Positions 1-8,297 of a stretch of 64,000 bases of DNA are shown piece by piece. The stretch comes from GCA-1730015 sp964583825 (GTDB lineage: Bacteria > Pseudomonadota > Gammaproteobacteria > Granulosicoccales > Granulosicoccaceae): the NCBI GenBank assembly GCA_964583825.1, contig CAZOXM010000005.1, positions 21,968 to 85,967 of the forward strand, written 5' to 3'. The position numbers and the translations under genes were made by a program. Position 1 is the stretch's first letter; every line of letters starts with the position of its first letter. The notes below the pieces were generated by a model that ran no database searches, was not told the DNA's origin, and saw nothing but the letters and a program-made list of their open reading frames with translations.

Positions 1-145
1 GCAGATAGTTGACGCCGCCGTCCGCACACACAATCGGCCAGCCCCGCGCCACAGCGTTGCTGATCAGGGATGTCGATACCGTCCCCGCGCCGACCAGCAA
101 TACCGGCTCTGCAAAACTAAAACTTCTGTTACCTGTGCCGTGCAA
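1..145 (-). CDS. Thiamine diphosphokinase, N-terminal fragment (runs off window)
   Basis: Only the first ~48 codons are present and the gene continues left of the window. Reading the minus strand from a TTG at 143-145, the product contains PVLLVGAGTVS followed by a hydrophobic strand and the motif CADGGVNYL, typical of the N-terminal nucleotide-binding half of thiamine diphosphokinase (thiamine to thiamine diphosphate, ATP-dependent). An in-frame TAA lies four codons upstream of the TTG, and a GAGAG stretch 5' of it could serve as ribosome binding site. No ATG is available in this frame, so TTG is the best start. The gene is divergent from thiBPQ and its TPP riboswitch, which supports a thiamine salvage role: import, then pyrophosphorylation. 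The family call rests on a short fragment and on context. Confidence 0.62.
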   Translation of the reverse strand, partial: MHGTGNRSFSFAEPVLLVGAGTVSTSLISNAVARGWPIVCADGGVNYL

Positions 146-194
146 CGGACTCTCTCGTTAGTCTTACGCGTCAATTTGAGTTACCATGATAACA

Positions 195-272
195 ACTCGC
201 TGGGGTGCGGTGAAAATCGCTGAGAAATACCCATTGAACCTGAACCAGGTAGTGCTGGCGGAGGGAGTGAGT
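195..272 (+). promoter_or_regulatory. TPP riboswitch (THI box)
   Basis: The conserved THI-box strings are all present in order: GGGGTGC, CTGAGA, ATACCC, GAACCTGA, CCAGGTAGTGCTGGCG and GAGGGA. The outer helix P1 can be formed by ACTCGCT (195-201) pairing with AGTGAGT (266-272), with one G-U pair. The element ends about 67 nt before the thiB start. It is known that this class binds thiamine diphosphate and lowers expression of thiamine genes. No clear terminator with a U tract follows, so control by sequestering the thiB ribosome binding site is the more likely mode (inference). Confidence 0.93.
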
Positions 273-339
273 CACGGTTAACCACAAACCGCTCATCACC
301 CCGTCATAGCACCACCCCATTCATCCATTGGAATTGGCT

Positions 340-1350
340 ATGACCCGAAAATTACTTTTTGCCACGCTGGTTGCAGCAACGCTGTCCTGCCAGGCTGCAA
401 GTGCGACTGAAAAACCAACACTCACCGTCTACACCTACGATGCCTTTGCAGCGGACTGGGGGCCGGCACCGGGTATAGAAGCGGCTTTCGAGGAGACCTG
501 CAACTGTGACTTGAACTTTGTGGCGGCAGACTCTTCAATCGGAGCCCTGCGCAAGATTCAACTGGAAGGAGCCCAGACCAGCGCCGATATACTGCTCGGC
601 CTCGATACCAATATCGCAGAGGCTGCCCGCGACACCGGACTGTTTACCGAACACGGTGCAACTACCGACGCACTCACGCTACCCACCGGAGAATGGACAG
701 ACGCCACGTTCCTGCCTTTTGATTACAGTTACTTTGCGTTTGTCTACAACAAGGAGAAAGTTGATACCCCGCCCGACTCTTTTGAAGCGCTGATCGCCAA
801 ACCGGACGATTTCAAAATCGTGATTCAGGACCCGCGCTCAAGCACACCCGGCCTGGGCCTGCTGCTGTGGATTCAGAGCACCTACGGCGACCGTGCCAGT
901 GAAATCTGGCAGGGTCTCGCACCAAAAATCGTCACCGTGACCAAAGGCTGGTCGGACGCCTATGGCCTGTTTTTGAAAGACGAAGCCGATATGGTGCTTT
1001 CATACACCACATCACCGGCGTATCACCTGATCGCCGAAGAGGACAATCGCTTCGCCTCCGCTGCATTCAAAGAGGGACACTATCTGCAAATTGAGGTTGC
1101 CGGCATTCTCAAATCCTCTCCCCAACAGGACCTGGCAAAAGAGTTTATGCAATTTATGCTGAGCGATGCTGTGCAGGATATTATCCCGACCACCAACTGG
1201 GTTTACCCTGCAACAACAACTCAGGCCGGACTGCCGCAGGGCTTCGAAACACTACATATGCCGGAGAAAACCCTGTTACTCAAAGGCACTGAAGTCGAAG
1301 CTGAGCGGGAAGCCTGGATAGAGCAATGGATTGAAATACTTGCTCAATAG
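340..1350 (+). CDS. thiB: Thiamine ABC transporter, periplasmic thiamine-binding protein
   Basis: This is the 336-residue substrate-binding protein of the thiamine/TPP ABC importer. The first 22 residues form a signal peptide (MTRK, a hydrophobic core, cleavage after AASA). The mature protein opens with LTVYTYDAFAADWGPAP, the hallmark start of ThiB, and keeps the long type-II binding-protein fold with YNKEKV and GLGLLLW segments. ATG at 340 is preferred over an upstream TTG at 328 because GGA at 330-332 is well spaced before it and the signal peptide then begins correctly. It is first in thiB-thiP-thiQ, downstream of the TPP riboswitch, so it should be repressed when thiamine diphosphate is plentiful. 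A 173-nt spacer with a repeat element separates it from thiP. Confidence 0.93.
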   Translation: MTRKLLFATLVAATLSCQAASATEKPTLTVYTYDAFAADWGPAPGIEAAFEETCNCDLNFVAADSSIGALRKIQLEGAQTSADILLGLDTNIAEAARDTGLFTEHGATTDALTLPTGEWTDATFLPFDYSYFAFVYNKEKVDTPPDSFEALIAKPDDFKIVIQDPRSSTPGLGLLLWIQSTYGDRASEIWQGLAPKIVTVTKGWSDAYGLFLKDEADMVLSYTTSPAYHLIAEEDNRFASAAFKEGHYLQIEVAGILKSSPQQDLAKEFMQFMLSDAVQDIIPTTNWVYPATTTQAGLPQGFETLHMPEKTLLLKGTEVEAEREAWIEQWIEILAQ

Positions 1351-1355
1351 CCGGA

Positions 1356-1500
1356 CGCTGAACGACCGGGTTATTCGAACGTCTGAGCAGGCGAAGCCCC
1401 CCCCCGAAACGCGCTGGCCGTGGTTATGAGCGTGCATGTTGAGGGGGCACCTGGCGCGCTCAGACCAGATGCAATGGCTTTTCAACATCTCTCTGGCAGC
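1356..1500. repeat. Foldback (MITE-like) intergenic repeat, copy A (diverged)
   Basis: This fills most of the thiB-thiP spacer. It shares GTCTGAGCAGGC (1381-1392), TTGAGGGGGCAC, GCTCAGACC and CAATGGCTTTTCAACATC (1473-1490) with the copies at 5832-5980 and 41540-41767, in the same order and orientation. The left end is degraded, so its boundary is approximate. The left-arm GGTCTGAG-type sequence is inverted in the right arm, as in the other copies. It sits inside the thiBPQ operon and could influence readthrough into thiP. Confidence 0.6.
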
Positions 1501-1523
1501 ACCGCAAGCCAGAGGCAAGATCC

Positions 1524-3152
1524 ATGACCGGCAGGTGGCGACATCTGCCGGGGCTGCTACCGGGATTGCTGAGTACCGTACTATTGTTCGGTCTCGCTGC
1601 AGTGCTGCTGTACCAACTCACAACACTACCCGAATTTAACCGGCTGAGCTTCGGCCCGCGATTCACACGAACGCTGTACTGGACTTTCATTCAAGCCACG
1701 CTGTCGACTGTACTCTCTGTGGCGATCGGCTGTGCACTCGCCTGGGCACTGTTTCATCGCAGCCGCTTTATCGGTCGCTCAGTGCTGATCGCATTGTTGT
1801 CATCGGCACTGGTACTGCCCACCCTGGTGGTGGTACTGGGATTGGTCACCGTCCTGGGCAGAAGCGGCTGGCTAAATGCGGTACTGCACGCACTGGCTGA
1901 CTACAAACTGTCACCTTTTATCTATGGACTCGATGGCATTGTTATCGCGCACTGCTACTTCAATGCCTCATTTGCGGCCCGTGCACTGTTGACCCGCCTC
2001 GAGTCGATACCGGTGGAACAACTGAAGCTAAGTGCATCGGTCGGACTGAGTGCATGGCAGCGATTCCGGCTGGTGGAATGGCCTTATCTGAAAGCTTCAG
2101 TGCCGGGGTTGTCCACGACGATTTTTCTTCTTTGCTTTACGTCGTTTGCCATTGTGCTGACACTGGGTGGCTCCCCCAGGTACAACACCCTTGAAGTATC
2201 CATATTCGAGGCAATCAAGCTTGACTACGATCTTGGCCGGGCGCTGACACTGGCGCTGGTACAACTGGCGATATGCGCAGCACTGGTGTTATTAAACAGT
2301 CTCGTAAGACGGCCGGATCAGCTCACCTCTGCACCGGCGGAGCCCCTGTCAGTGCGCACCGACACTCTGGCAACCCTGAGCCTGCAACGGGCAATCATTA
2401 TAATTTTCAGCCTGTTCTTTATCCTGCCTCTGATCGCTGTATTCATTGATGGCAGCCGCGCCGATTGGCTACCACTGACGCAGGATCCGCTATTTGGGAG
2501 AGCCACCGCCACCAGTGTTGTGATTGCACTGTGCTCTACCGCAGGTGCGCTCACCATCAGCCTGATGCTGGCAATAAGCTACGCCACACTGGCCAGTCGT
2601 CAGCGACTGGGTAACTCACCTTTCTCACCAATGCTGCTCAGCGTGTTGAACTTCTCATCCACCCTGTATCTCGCCGTACCGGCGCTGGTCATGGGGTTCG
2701 GTTTTTTTCTGCTGGCACGGCAGTTCGGCGGTGCGAACCTTTACTGGGCCACTGCCGCTATCGTGATTTCAAATATACTGATGGTATTGCCATTTGCTGT
2801 GGTCACGCTGGCCCCCGCGGCAGTGAAGGCAGCCAACCGCTACGATCGCTTGACAGAATCCCTCGGGATCGGCGGCTTTCGGCGTTGGCGTCTGGTTGAA
2901 TCAAACCTCATGAGAGGCGAACTGGTGTACGTCGCCTCAATTGCCTTTTGTATGTCACTGGGCGATCTCGGTGTGATCGCACTGTTCGGCAGCCAGGACT
3001 TCATCACCCTGCCATGGTTGTTGTATCAGAAGATGGGCGCATACCGTACAACAGAAGCCGCTGCCATCGCGGCATTTATGTTAATGCTGACGCTGATCGT
3101 ATTTCTATTAATGCCAAGGCTCATTGCGAATAAAAATGCTGCAACTGGATAA
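1524..3152 (+). CDS. thiP: Thiamine ABC transporter, permease
   Basis: This 542-residue integral membrane protein is about the usual ThiP length and has two fused binding-protein-dependent permease halves. An N-terminal half (roughly residues 10-260) carries LSASVGLSAWQRFRLVEWP, the cytoplasmic EAA-type loop that docks the ATPase. The second half (about 290-535) carries the matching TESLGIGGFRRWRLVES. Many hydrophobic segments of about 20 residues are visible throughout. The ATG is preceded by AGAGGCAAG. The 3' end overlaps thiQ, which suggests translational coupling. Together with ThiB and ThiQ it forms the inner-membrane thiamine import channel. Its operon position puts it under the TPP riboswitch unless the repeat in the spacer terminates transcription. 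Confidence 0.93.
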   Translation: MTGRWRHLPGLLPGLLSTVLLFGLAAVLLYQLTTLPEFNRLSFGPRFTRTLYWTFIQATLSTVLSVAIGCALAWALFHRSRFIGRSVLIALLSSALVLPTLVVVLGLVTVLGRSGWLNAVLHALADYKLSPFIYGLDGIVIAHCYFNASFAARALLTRLESIPVEQLKLSASVGLSAWQRFRLVEWPYLKASVPGLSTTIFLLCFTSFAIVLTLGGSPRYNTLEVSIFEAIKLDYDLGRALTLALVQLAICAALVLLNSLVRRPDQLTSAPAEPLSVRTDTLATLSLQRAIIIIFSLFFILPLIAVFIDGSRADWLPLTQDPLFGRATATSVVIALCSTAGALTISLMLAISYATLASRQRLGNSPFSPMLLSVLNFSSTLYLAVPALVMGFGFFLLARQFGGANLYWATAAIVISNILMVLPFAVVTLAPAAVKAANRYDRLTESLGIGGFRRWRLVESNLMRGELVYVASIAFCMSLGDLGVIALFGSQDFITLPWLLYQKMGAYRTTEAAAIAAFMLMLTLIVFLLMPRLIANKNAATG

Positions 3153-3780
3153 ACTGGCGTTCCGATACACGCCGCAAACACCAAGCTATCAGTTTTCGCT
3201 AACGGTGGCCGCCGGCCACATTGCCACTATCCATGGTAAGTCCGGCAGTGGTAAATCCACCCTGCTCGATCTCATTGCAGGCTTTCTGGTCGCCCGGTCC
3301 GGGACGCTCTCGTGGCAAGGTAAGTCCTTCCTGCACCTGCGCCCGAAAGACCGGCCAGTCACTTTTGTGTTCCAGCGCAACAATCTGTTTGAGCATCGCA
3401 GCGCAATAGAAAACGTACTCGTCGGTATCGATCCGACATTACCGCGACGGGGCAGTAATTATGAAAGCGCGCGCAGCGCACTGGAACAGGTTGGACTCGG
3501 TGGGCATATCATGCAGAGAGTATCGACCCTTTCCGGTGGTCAGCAACAACGCGTTGCAATTGCCCGTGCCTCACTGCGCAACAAAGGCATCATCCTGCTT
3601 GATGAACCGTTCAGCGCACTCGACCCGGAAACCCGAACAGACATGCTGCGACTGGTACAACATATTGCCAGGCACCAGCAGTCTGCATTAATTATGGTCA
3701 CCCATGATCAGCGCGATGCCGATATCATTGCCGATCATCGCTATCAGCTGCAAGACGGCGAGCTTTACCTGCAGCAGTAA
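3136..3780 (+). CDS. thiQ: Thiamine ABC transporter, ATP-binding protein
   Basis: The 214-residue ATPase contains Walker A GKSGSGKST (residues 34-42), a Q-loop in VTFVFQRNNLFEH, the ABC signature LSGGQQQR and Walker B IILLDEPFSALD followed by the switch histidine in VTHDQ. The opening MLQLDKLAFRY and the FQxNNLFEH segment match the ThiQ subfamily specifically. ATG at 3136 is chosen over an upstream TTG at 3124 because known ThiQ proteins begin ML(K/Q)L. This start lies 17 nt inside the thiP 3' end. ThiQ powers thiamine uptake from the cytoplasmic face of ThiP. It ends 18 nt before a convergent MFS gene with no obvious terminator between them. Confidence 0.93.
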   Translation: MLQLDKLAFRYTPQTPSYQFSLTVAAGHIATIHGKSGSGKSTLLDLIAGFLVARSGTLSWQGKSFLHLRPKDRPVTFVFQRNNLFEHRSAIENVLVGIDPTLPRRGSNYESARSALEQVGLGGHIMQRVSTLSGGQQQRVAIARASLRNKGIILLDEPFSALDPETRTDMLRLVQHIARHQQSALIMVTHDQRDADIIADHRYQLQDGELYLQQ

Positions 3781-3798
3781 GCCGACCGCTAAAACACA

Positions 3799-4974
3799 TT
3801 AGGGCGCTGCCGGTTTTGTCGTTATAAGACTGGCACAGATCAGGCTGCACACTGCCAATACAGCCAACGTAATGAACGCCAGCGTGTAACTGTCGAGTAC
3901 ATCAAAAACCCGGCCCGCAACGATCGGCATGATCGAGCCGCCAAGCGTACCGAAGAAGACAATAAAGCCAAATATCTTACCGTGCTCACGCAGCCCAAAC
4001 CGCTCCGCCACAGTGGGAGAGACCACCGTAAAAAGGCCTCCATGGGTGAACCCGTAAACCATCGCAAAAACATAGAAGTAGCGAGGCTCGACGATAAGAA
4101 GTAAAAGCACCAGGCTTATCGTTAACAGCGCCAGACAAATGAGATAGCTGTACTTGCCACCAAGTTGGTCAAAACTGTAGCCAAGCAGCAATCTTCCAAA
4201 CACACTACTGGCTGCGATCACCGTCAGCAGGCCGGCGGCTGCAGAACTGCTGAATCCGTTATCTATCGCATGTGGCACGATATGAGTCGTAATCGTGGTG
4301 AGTGAAGAAAAAGAAAACAACTGAACTGCACACAGCAGCCACAGAGTCCGGTCCCGCTTTGCCTGACTGAAGGTCACCCCTTCATGCCTGCCCCGGTGCC
4401 CACCGGTTGCAGCAGTGATCGGCTTGACGCCCATCAACAACGCTGCAACCAGCAGCAGAATACCGGAACCCACTCCCAGCCACACCAGCGACGTGCGCCA
4501 GCCGACCATTGTTATGAGCAAGACCACCAGCATCGGCACTGCCATTTGCCCGACAGCCGTACCGACTTTGACTAAGCCGCTCATTACACCACGACGACGC
4601 GGAAACCATTTCGCCACAGTCGACAGCGTAACAATATCGTGAATCGACAGACTGACACCGATTAGCGTTGCATAGATCAAAAGCAGTTGCCAGGGCTGCG
4701 CAAGGAAAGACAACAACACATAGGCAATGGCCGTAGAAAACGCTGCCACAGCGATCACCTTTTCAGGCCCCACACGATCACTGATCTGACCCACTGTCGC
4801 GGCCAGCAGGCCCATACTCAGAAACCCGAGAGAAACTGCCGCCGAGAGATAAGTGCGCGACCAACCGAACTCAGCCTCGAGTTCACTGAAGTACACCCCG
4901 TAGGAAAACACACCGCCGATAATCACCGCTTGTGTGATAAAGGCACCGGCAACGATGAGGTAGCGCTTATCCAT
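3799..4974 (-). CDS. Major facilitator superfamily transporter (monocarboxylate/OFA type)
   Basis: The 391-residue protein has about twelve hydrophobic segments and the MFS motif A in the loop after TM2 (GQISDRVGPEKV). The N-terminal pattern YFSELEAEFGWSRTYLSAA is characteristic of the monocarboxylate-porter/oxalate-formate-antiporter branch, where W-S-R follows TM1. A polar central loop (about residues 185-205, KPITAATGGHRGRHEGV) separates the two six-helix halves. The substrate cannot be read from sequence. Small carboxylates are usual for this branch. The gene is convergent with thiQ and divergent from the following lipoprotein gene, so it probably has its own promoter in the 171-nt gap. 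No strong ribosome binding site was seen before the ATG. Confidence 0.85.
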   Translation of the reverse strand: MDKRYLIVAGAFITQAVIIGGVFSYGVYFSELEAEFGWSRTYLSAAVSLGFLSMGLLAATVGQISDRVGPEKVIAVAAFSTAIAYVLLSFLAQPWQLLLIYATLIGVSLSIHDIVTLSTVAKWFPRRRGVMSGLVKVGTAVGQMAVPMLVVLLITMVGWRTSLVWLGVGSGILLLVAALLMGVKPITAATGGHRGRHEGVTFSQAKRDRTLWLLCAVQLFSFSSLTTITTHIVPHAIDNGFSSSAAAGLLTVIAASSVFGRLLLGYSFDQLGGKYSYLICLALLTISLVLLLLIVEPRYFYVFAMVYGFTHGGLFTVVSPTVAERFGLREHGKIFGFIVFFGTLGGSIMPIVAGRVFDVLDSYTLAFITLAVLAVCSLICASLITTKPAAP

Positions 4975-5145
4975 TAAACGTATGTATTGGGGTTACCGGG
5001 GTGCTACGGCTTAAACAGGGAGTCATAGGGAATTGAATAAGGAAAATGTTATTTTCTGGTTAGGAAGGGTAATCCAGAACAGGCTGGCGACTACACGCAT
5101 GATAAATTAACGGCCCGCTATTGTACGCACAGTTGGAGTAACCCG

Positions 5146-5808
5146 ATGAAATATACTTTACCCGCCACCGCCACCATCGCAGCCGCTTGCCTGCTCAGCG
5201 CCTGTAATCCTGCAGATAAACCCATGGTCGATATGTGCCAGAAGATCACAACCAATCTGGTCGGTGAGATCGAAAGCTGGGCCGATCCGAAAAAAACAGA
5301 AGGCAGACGGTTCGCCACGGTCGAGCTGGGCTACACTGCCGCCAATGGTGAAACGGGCATGGCGGTTTGCAAGCACCCGAAAGAGAACGAAACAACCTAT
5401 CGCGTATCGCCTTCCGATATGACGCTGAACGGCATGGAAATACCCCAGCGGGATCTTATGTCAGCGTCCTTTGGTGCGACAAAACAGATTGCCAAAGACA
5501 CCGCAGAGCACACCAGAGAGAAATCTGCCGAGCTCGCACAACAGGCATCAGAGAAAGCAAAAGAGCTCGCTGACGAGGCGCAGGTGATGGCGGAAGATGC
5601 CAGAGTAAAGGCGGAAGAGCTTGCCACCAAAGCAGAAACACTCGCCGGCGAGGCACGTGAAAAGGCATCCGTACTGGCTGTGGAGGCGCGCACCAAGGCC
5701 AGTGAACTCGCGTCTCAGGCATCTGAATTATCCGCGGTTGCTACGGAAAAAGCACGGGCAGCTGCGCTGGAGGCAACCAAGGCGGTTCAGGAACAGCTCG
5801 AAAAATAA
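5146..5808 (+). CDS. Lipoprotein with long amphipathic Ala/Glu/Lys repeat tail
   Basis: The 220-residue protein starts with a lipoprotein signal ending in LSAC (Cys20 is the predicted lipidated residue). Residues ~25-110 form a small, unrecognised domain with two cysteines. The last ~100 residues are a continuous run of near-11-residue units such as EKAKELADEAQ and EKASVLAVEAR, rich in Ala, Glu and Lys with almost no aromatic residues. This pattern is seen in LEA-like and apolipoprotein-like helices and would form a long amphipathic helix or coiled coil. GGAG lies 8 nt before the ATG. The gene stands alone between an MFS gene and a repeat element. A role in envelope spacing, stress protection or membrane binding is only a guess. 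Confidence 0.75.
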   Translation: MKYTLPATATIAAACLLSACNPADKPMVDMCQKITTNLVGEIESWADPKKTEGRRFATVELGYTAANGETGMAVCKHPKENETTYRVSPSDMTLNGMEIPQRDLMSASFGATKQIAKDTAEHTREKSAELAQQASEKAKELADEAQVMAEDARVKAEELATKAETLAGEAREKASVLAVEARTKASELASQASELSAVATEKARAAALEATKAVQEQLEK

Positions 5809-5831
5809 TTCGAATGTGCAGCAGCTATACC

Positions 5832-5980
5832 GCTAACAAGGTGTTGAAAAACGTGATGAGCGACGCTCTAAGTAGGCAAATTTCCCCGAAAAAGCGCAGT
5901 TTATGGTTATAAGTGAGCATTTTGAGGGGGAATTTAACGCCCTCAGACCTAGCGCAATAGTTTTTCAACATCCTGCTAGC
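5832..5980. repeat. Foldback (MITE-like) intergenic repeat, copy B (best preserved)
   Basis: The ends are 21-nt inverted repeats matching at 18 of 21 positions (5832-5852 and 5960-5980). Both contain TGTTGAAAAAC on the strand read inward. Inside these, AAATTTCCCC (5878-5887) is inverted as GGGGGAATTT (5927-5936), so most of the element can fold on itself. The middle contains GAAAAAGCGCAGTTT, also present in copy C. There is no coding potential. The right end touches the stop codon of the 94-codon minus-strand gene. Confidence 0.78.
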
Positions 5981-6264
5981 TAGATGAATTCAACCACAAT
6001 CAAATACAAACTGGTTGCTACCAGCACATAGAGATAGGCCCGCCAGCGCCAGCCGCTGGCGGCAAGTTTTTTAATCAGACCGACAAGAAAAGCTGCGACC
6101 ACACCGGCAGCAACAGGCATCGCTGCCGCCATCACTGCCCTTGTTTCATTGCCATGCGCACTGAACTTAACGGCAAACACGACCACAATAAACAGCAGTG
6201 TCGCTGCAACCGCCGCGAGCCGGATTCCCCAGCCCGCTCTTCTCCTGTCGCCTTCCTGCGCCAC
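5980..6264 (-). CDS. Small three-helix inner-membrane protein
   Basis: The 94-residue product opens with a basic stretch (MAQEGDRRRAGW) and has three hydrophobic segments at about residues 13-32, 42-62 and 74-92, with KKLAASGWRWR between the last two. I do not recognise the family. It starts with GTG whose G is the last base of the lipase TAG stop (TAGTG), so it is almost certainly translationally coupled to the upstream lipase gene. That makes it the third gene of a fadL-lipase-membrane protein unit. Its 3' end abuts repeat copy B. A role tied to surface lipase or fatty-acid uptake is inferred only from position. Confidence 0.65.
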   Translation of the reverse strand: MAQEGDRRRAGWGIRLAAVAATLLFIVVVFAVKFSAHGNETRAVMAAAMPVAAGVVAAFLVGLIKKLAASGWRWRAYLYVLVATSLYLIVVEFI

Positions 6265-8282
6265 TACTGGATAATTCCGGTGTTCGTTATTTGAATAACA
6301 CCGCCGTCAGTCGCCGCAAATGTAGCAGTTTGCGTCTGCATCTCCACGGTCGCCTCAAGACTGGGGTTCTCTGCCGGCTGCGGAATCAATATGGAGCTGT
6401 GACCACCGGCAGTGAATCTGACAATGGCGGATTCCGTGGTCGTTTCACTGGCGCTGGCAAGACCCATTAAGCGCGCAAGCGGATCTGTGCCTACCAGGGG
6501 AGAGCCCGGCACGTTGTTTGGCACCGTACCGTCCCCGATGACTTCAATCATATGTATCGCCGCATTTTGAGCGGCCTGCGTGCCGAAATTGATCGCATCG
6601 CCACTGTCAATCACAGTTTGCGCCGCAACCAGAAACTGCTGAAACTCAGCGGTGCCCGGATTTAGACCAGCGGCCTGCAGACCCGCGACAAGCTCTTCCC
6701 GAAAAAACCCGTTGAGCAGTGTGCCAACCAGTCCCGCCGCCGGCATTGCCATTGTGGCCGCATTAATGGTGTTATCAAAAGCCAGAAATGTAGTACCCAC
6801 CGTGCCGCCGAGTGAGTGAGCAATCAGCGTTTTTCGCGCCGCATTGATACCGGGAATGTTGGCCACGCTGGCGCTGAGCACAAACAAGTCAGCGGCTGCC
6901 TGACGCAGGTTATCCCGCCCGGCCAGCAAATACCTGGGCGAGTAATAGTAGCGGCCACTCGAGTCGGGCACCCCATCCGGGCTTTCTGCAGTCACTTCGC
7001 CGGTGTCCGGATCCTGTGTAACGAAATCCAGATCAAACGTTCTCTCGGTCTCCTCGAAAGGAGTTTGCGCCGCCGAGAGCGCACTGGTGCTATCGGTTAT
7101 ACCATGCATCGGTTGATCGATAGCGATCATGGCATAGCCAGCCTGCGCCATCGCATCAGCCAGCGGCAGCATATTGGTACGATTCCCAAGCACCCCATGG
7201 ACAAAAATTGCAATAGGCCAGCCCTCGGCAGGCATGGTGTTCTGTGAGCTTTCATTCGGTAGTGTCATCAGCAACGGCACAGTGACAGTTTGTGCACTGT
7301 GCGGAAGGCTGGTGTTGCGGGTTACCTGCCCACCGCTTTCGGTCTGCCAGAAACTACTGATCCCCGCAAGATCTGTCGTGCCGGACGGAACAGTACGGTA
7401 GTACGGCAGTTCTATCGTCCCGACATAAATATCTGCAATACCTGGCAAACTTTCATTGACGCTCTTCGTGGTACTTCCCGTGGGAACAACAGTGACCGGC
7501 GCAGCAACAGAGACCGACTTGACCGCCTCCATGACCGGAGTGATCGATTGCGTTTTAAAGGACCAAGCCTGGACGACGGTGTCTCGATCAACGCCTTGCG
7601 ACTCTGCTGCAGAGAGTATGGTGTTGGTGATTTGGCGCAGCGGTTCAAGGGCCGCAGCGGGCCCGGTTAGTTCAATGGATCCGGCTGTCAGTCCAAAGCT
7701 GAAACTCCCCCGCAGCGGCAGTTCGTTTATTCCAACGATGCCATTGGTGGCAACCACCGCATAGTCCGTGCTCTCTTTCAGCGGCACAACCGGCACGATC
7801 GCAATACTATTTCCGACTGCAGCCACTGCCAGCTGCGACTGGTCGAGCTCACTAACAACACCGGTAACCGCACCCTCCGGAGTCGTCTGTACTTCAAAAA
7901 CCCGTACCGTATCTCCCAGCACCAGCGTTTCCGCCTGTACCGGAACGCTCAGGTTCATCGTCATCGGCGTGGATAAGCCAAAACCGTCAAGCGCGTTGAG
8001 TGAAACAAACGGGTTTGTCAGATCGGCCGGATCGGCGCCATCGGCGAGGGGAATGTTAAGCGTACCGTCGGTACTACCCGCGAAAAACAGACTGTTAGGG
8101 AACGGCAGCTCTCCCGCAGCGGGATTGAACAATGCTTCGGGTGGTGAGGCCGCAATTGCTTCCACGAGTTCCTCGCGGGCAGCTGTGAGATTATCGTCGA
8201 AATTGAAGTTTGAAGTGTCTGAACACCCGTACAGTACTGAAGTGAGCACGGCACAGGTAAAAACTCTGTTGCGTAGGATCAT
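6264..8282 (-). CDS. VolA/Pla-1-like surface lipoprotein lipase
   Basis: The 672-residue lipoprotein (LYGC lipobox, Cys20; Ser at +2 favours the outer membrane) belongs to the extracellular lipase family that includes Vibrio VolA and Aeromonas Pla-1. The N-terminal half matches the virulence-lipase N domain (LPFPNSLFFAG near residue 60). The alpha/beta-hydrolase half has an oxyanion-type IFVHGVLGNRTNM and the nucleophile elbow AHSLGG, with Ala in the first position of the usual GxSxG. Candidate acid and histidine are in IEVIGDGTVPN and TAGGHSSIL. GGAG lies 8 nt before the ATG. The gene starts 15 nt after fadL. In Vibrio, VolA releases fatty acids from lysophosphatidylcholine for FadL uptake, and the same partnership is likely here. 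Confidence 0.85.
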   Translation of the reverse strand: MILRNRVFTCAVLTSVLYGCSDTSNFNFDDNLTAAREELVEAIAASPPEALFNPAAGELPFPNSLFFAGSTDGTLNIPLADGADPADLTNPFVSLNALDGFGLSTPMTMNLSVPVQAETLVLGDTVRVFEVQTTPEGAVTGVVSELDQSQLAVAAVGNSIAIVPVVPLKESTDYAVVATNGIVGINELPLRGSFSFGLTAGSIELTGPAAALEPLRQITNTILSAAESQGVDRDTVVQAWSFKTQSITPVMEAVKSVSVAAPVTVVPTGSTTKSVNESLPGIADIYVGTIELPYYRTVPSGTTDLAGISSFWQTESGGQVTRNTSLPHSAQTVTVPLLMTLPNESSQNTMPAEGWPIAIFVHGVLGNRTNMLPLADAMAQAGYAMIAIDQPMHGITDSTSALSAAQTPFEETERTFDLDFVTQDPDTGEVTAESPDGVPDSSGRYYYSPRYLLAGRDNLRQAAADLFVLSASVANIPGINAARKTLIAHSLGGTVGTTFLAFDNTINAATMAMPAAGLVGTLLNGFFREELVAGLQAAGLNPGTAEFQQFLVAAQTVIDSGDAINFGTQAAQNAAIHMIEVIGDGTVPNNVPGSPLVGTDPLARLMGLASASETTTESAIVRFTAGGHSSILIPQPAENPSLEATVEMQTQTATFAATDGGVIQITNTGIIQ

Positions 8283-8297
8283 TAATGTGCTCCGGTA

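Noticed and set aside
5397..5722. Ser/Ala-rich open frames on the minus strand
   Set aside because: They mirror the repetitive helix of the lipoprotein gene. Low-complexity repeats on one strand create long open frames on the other.
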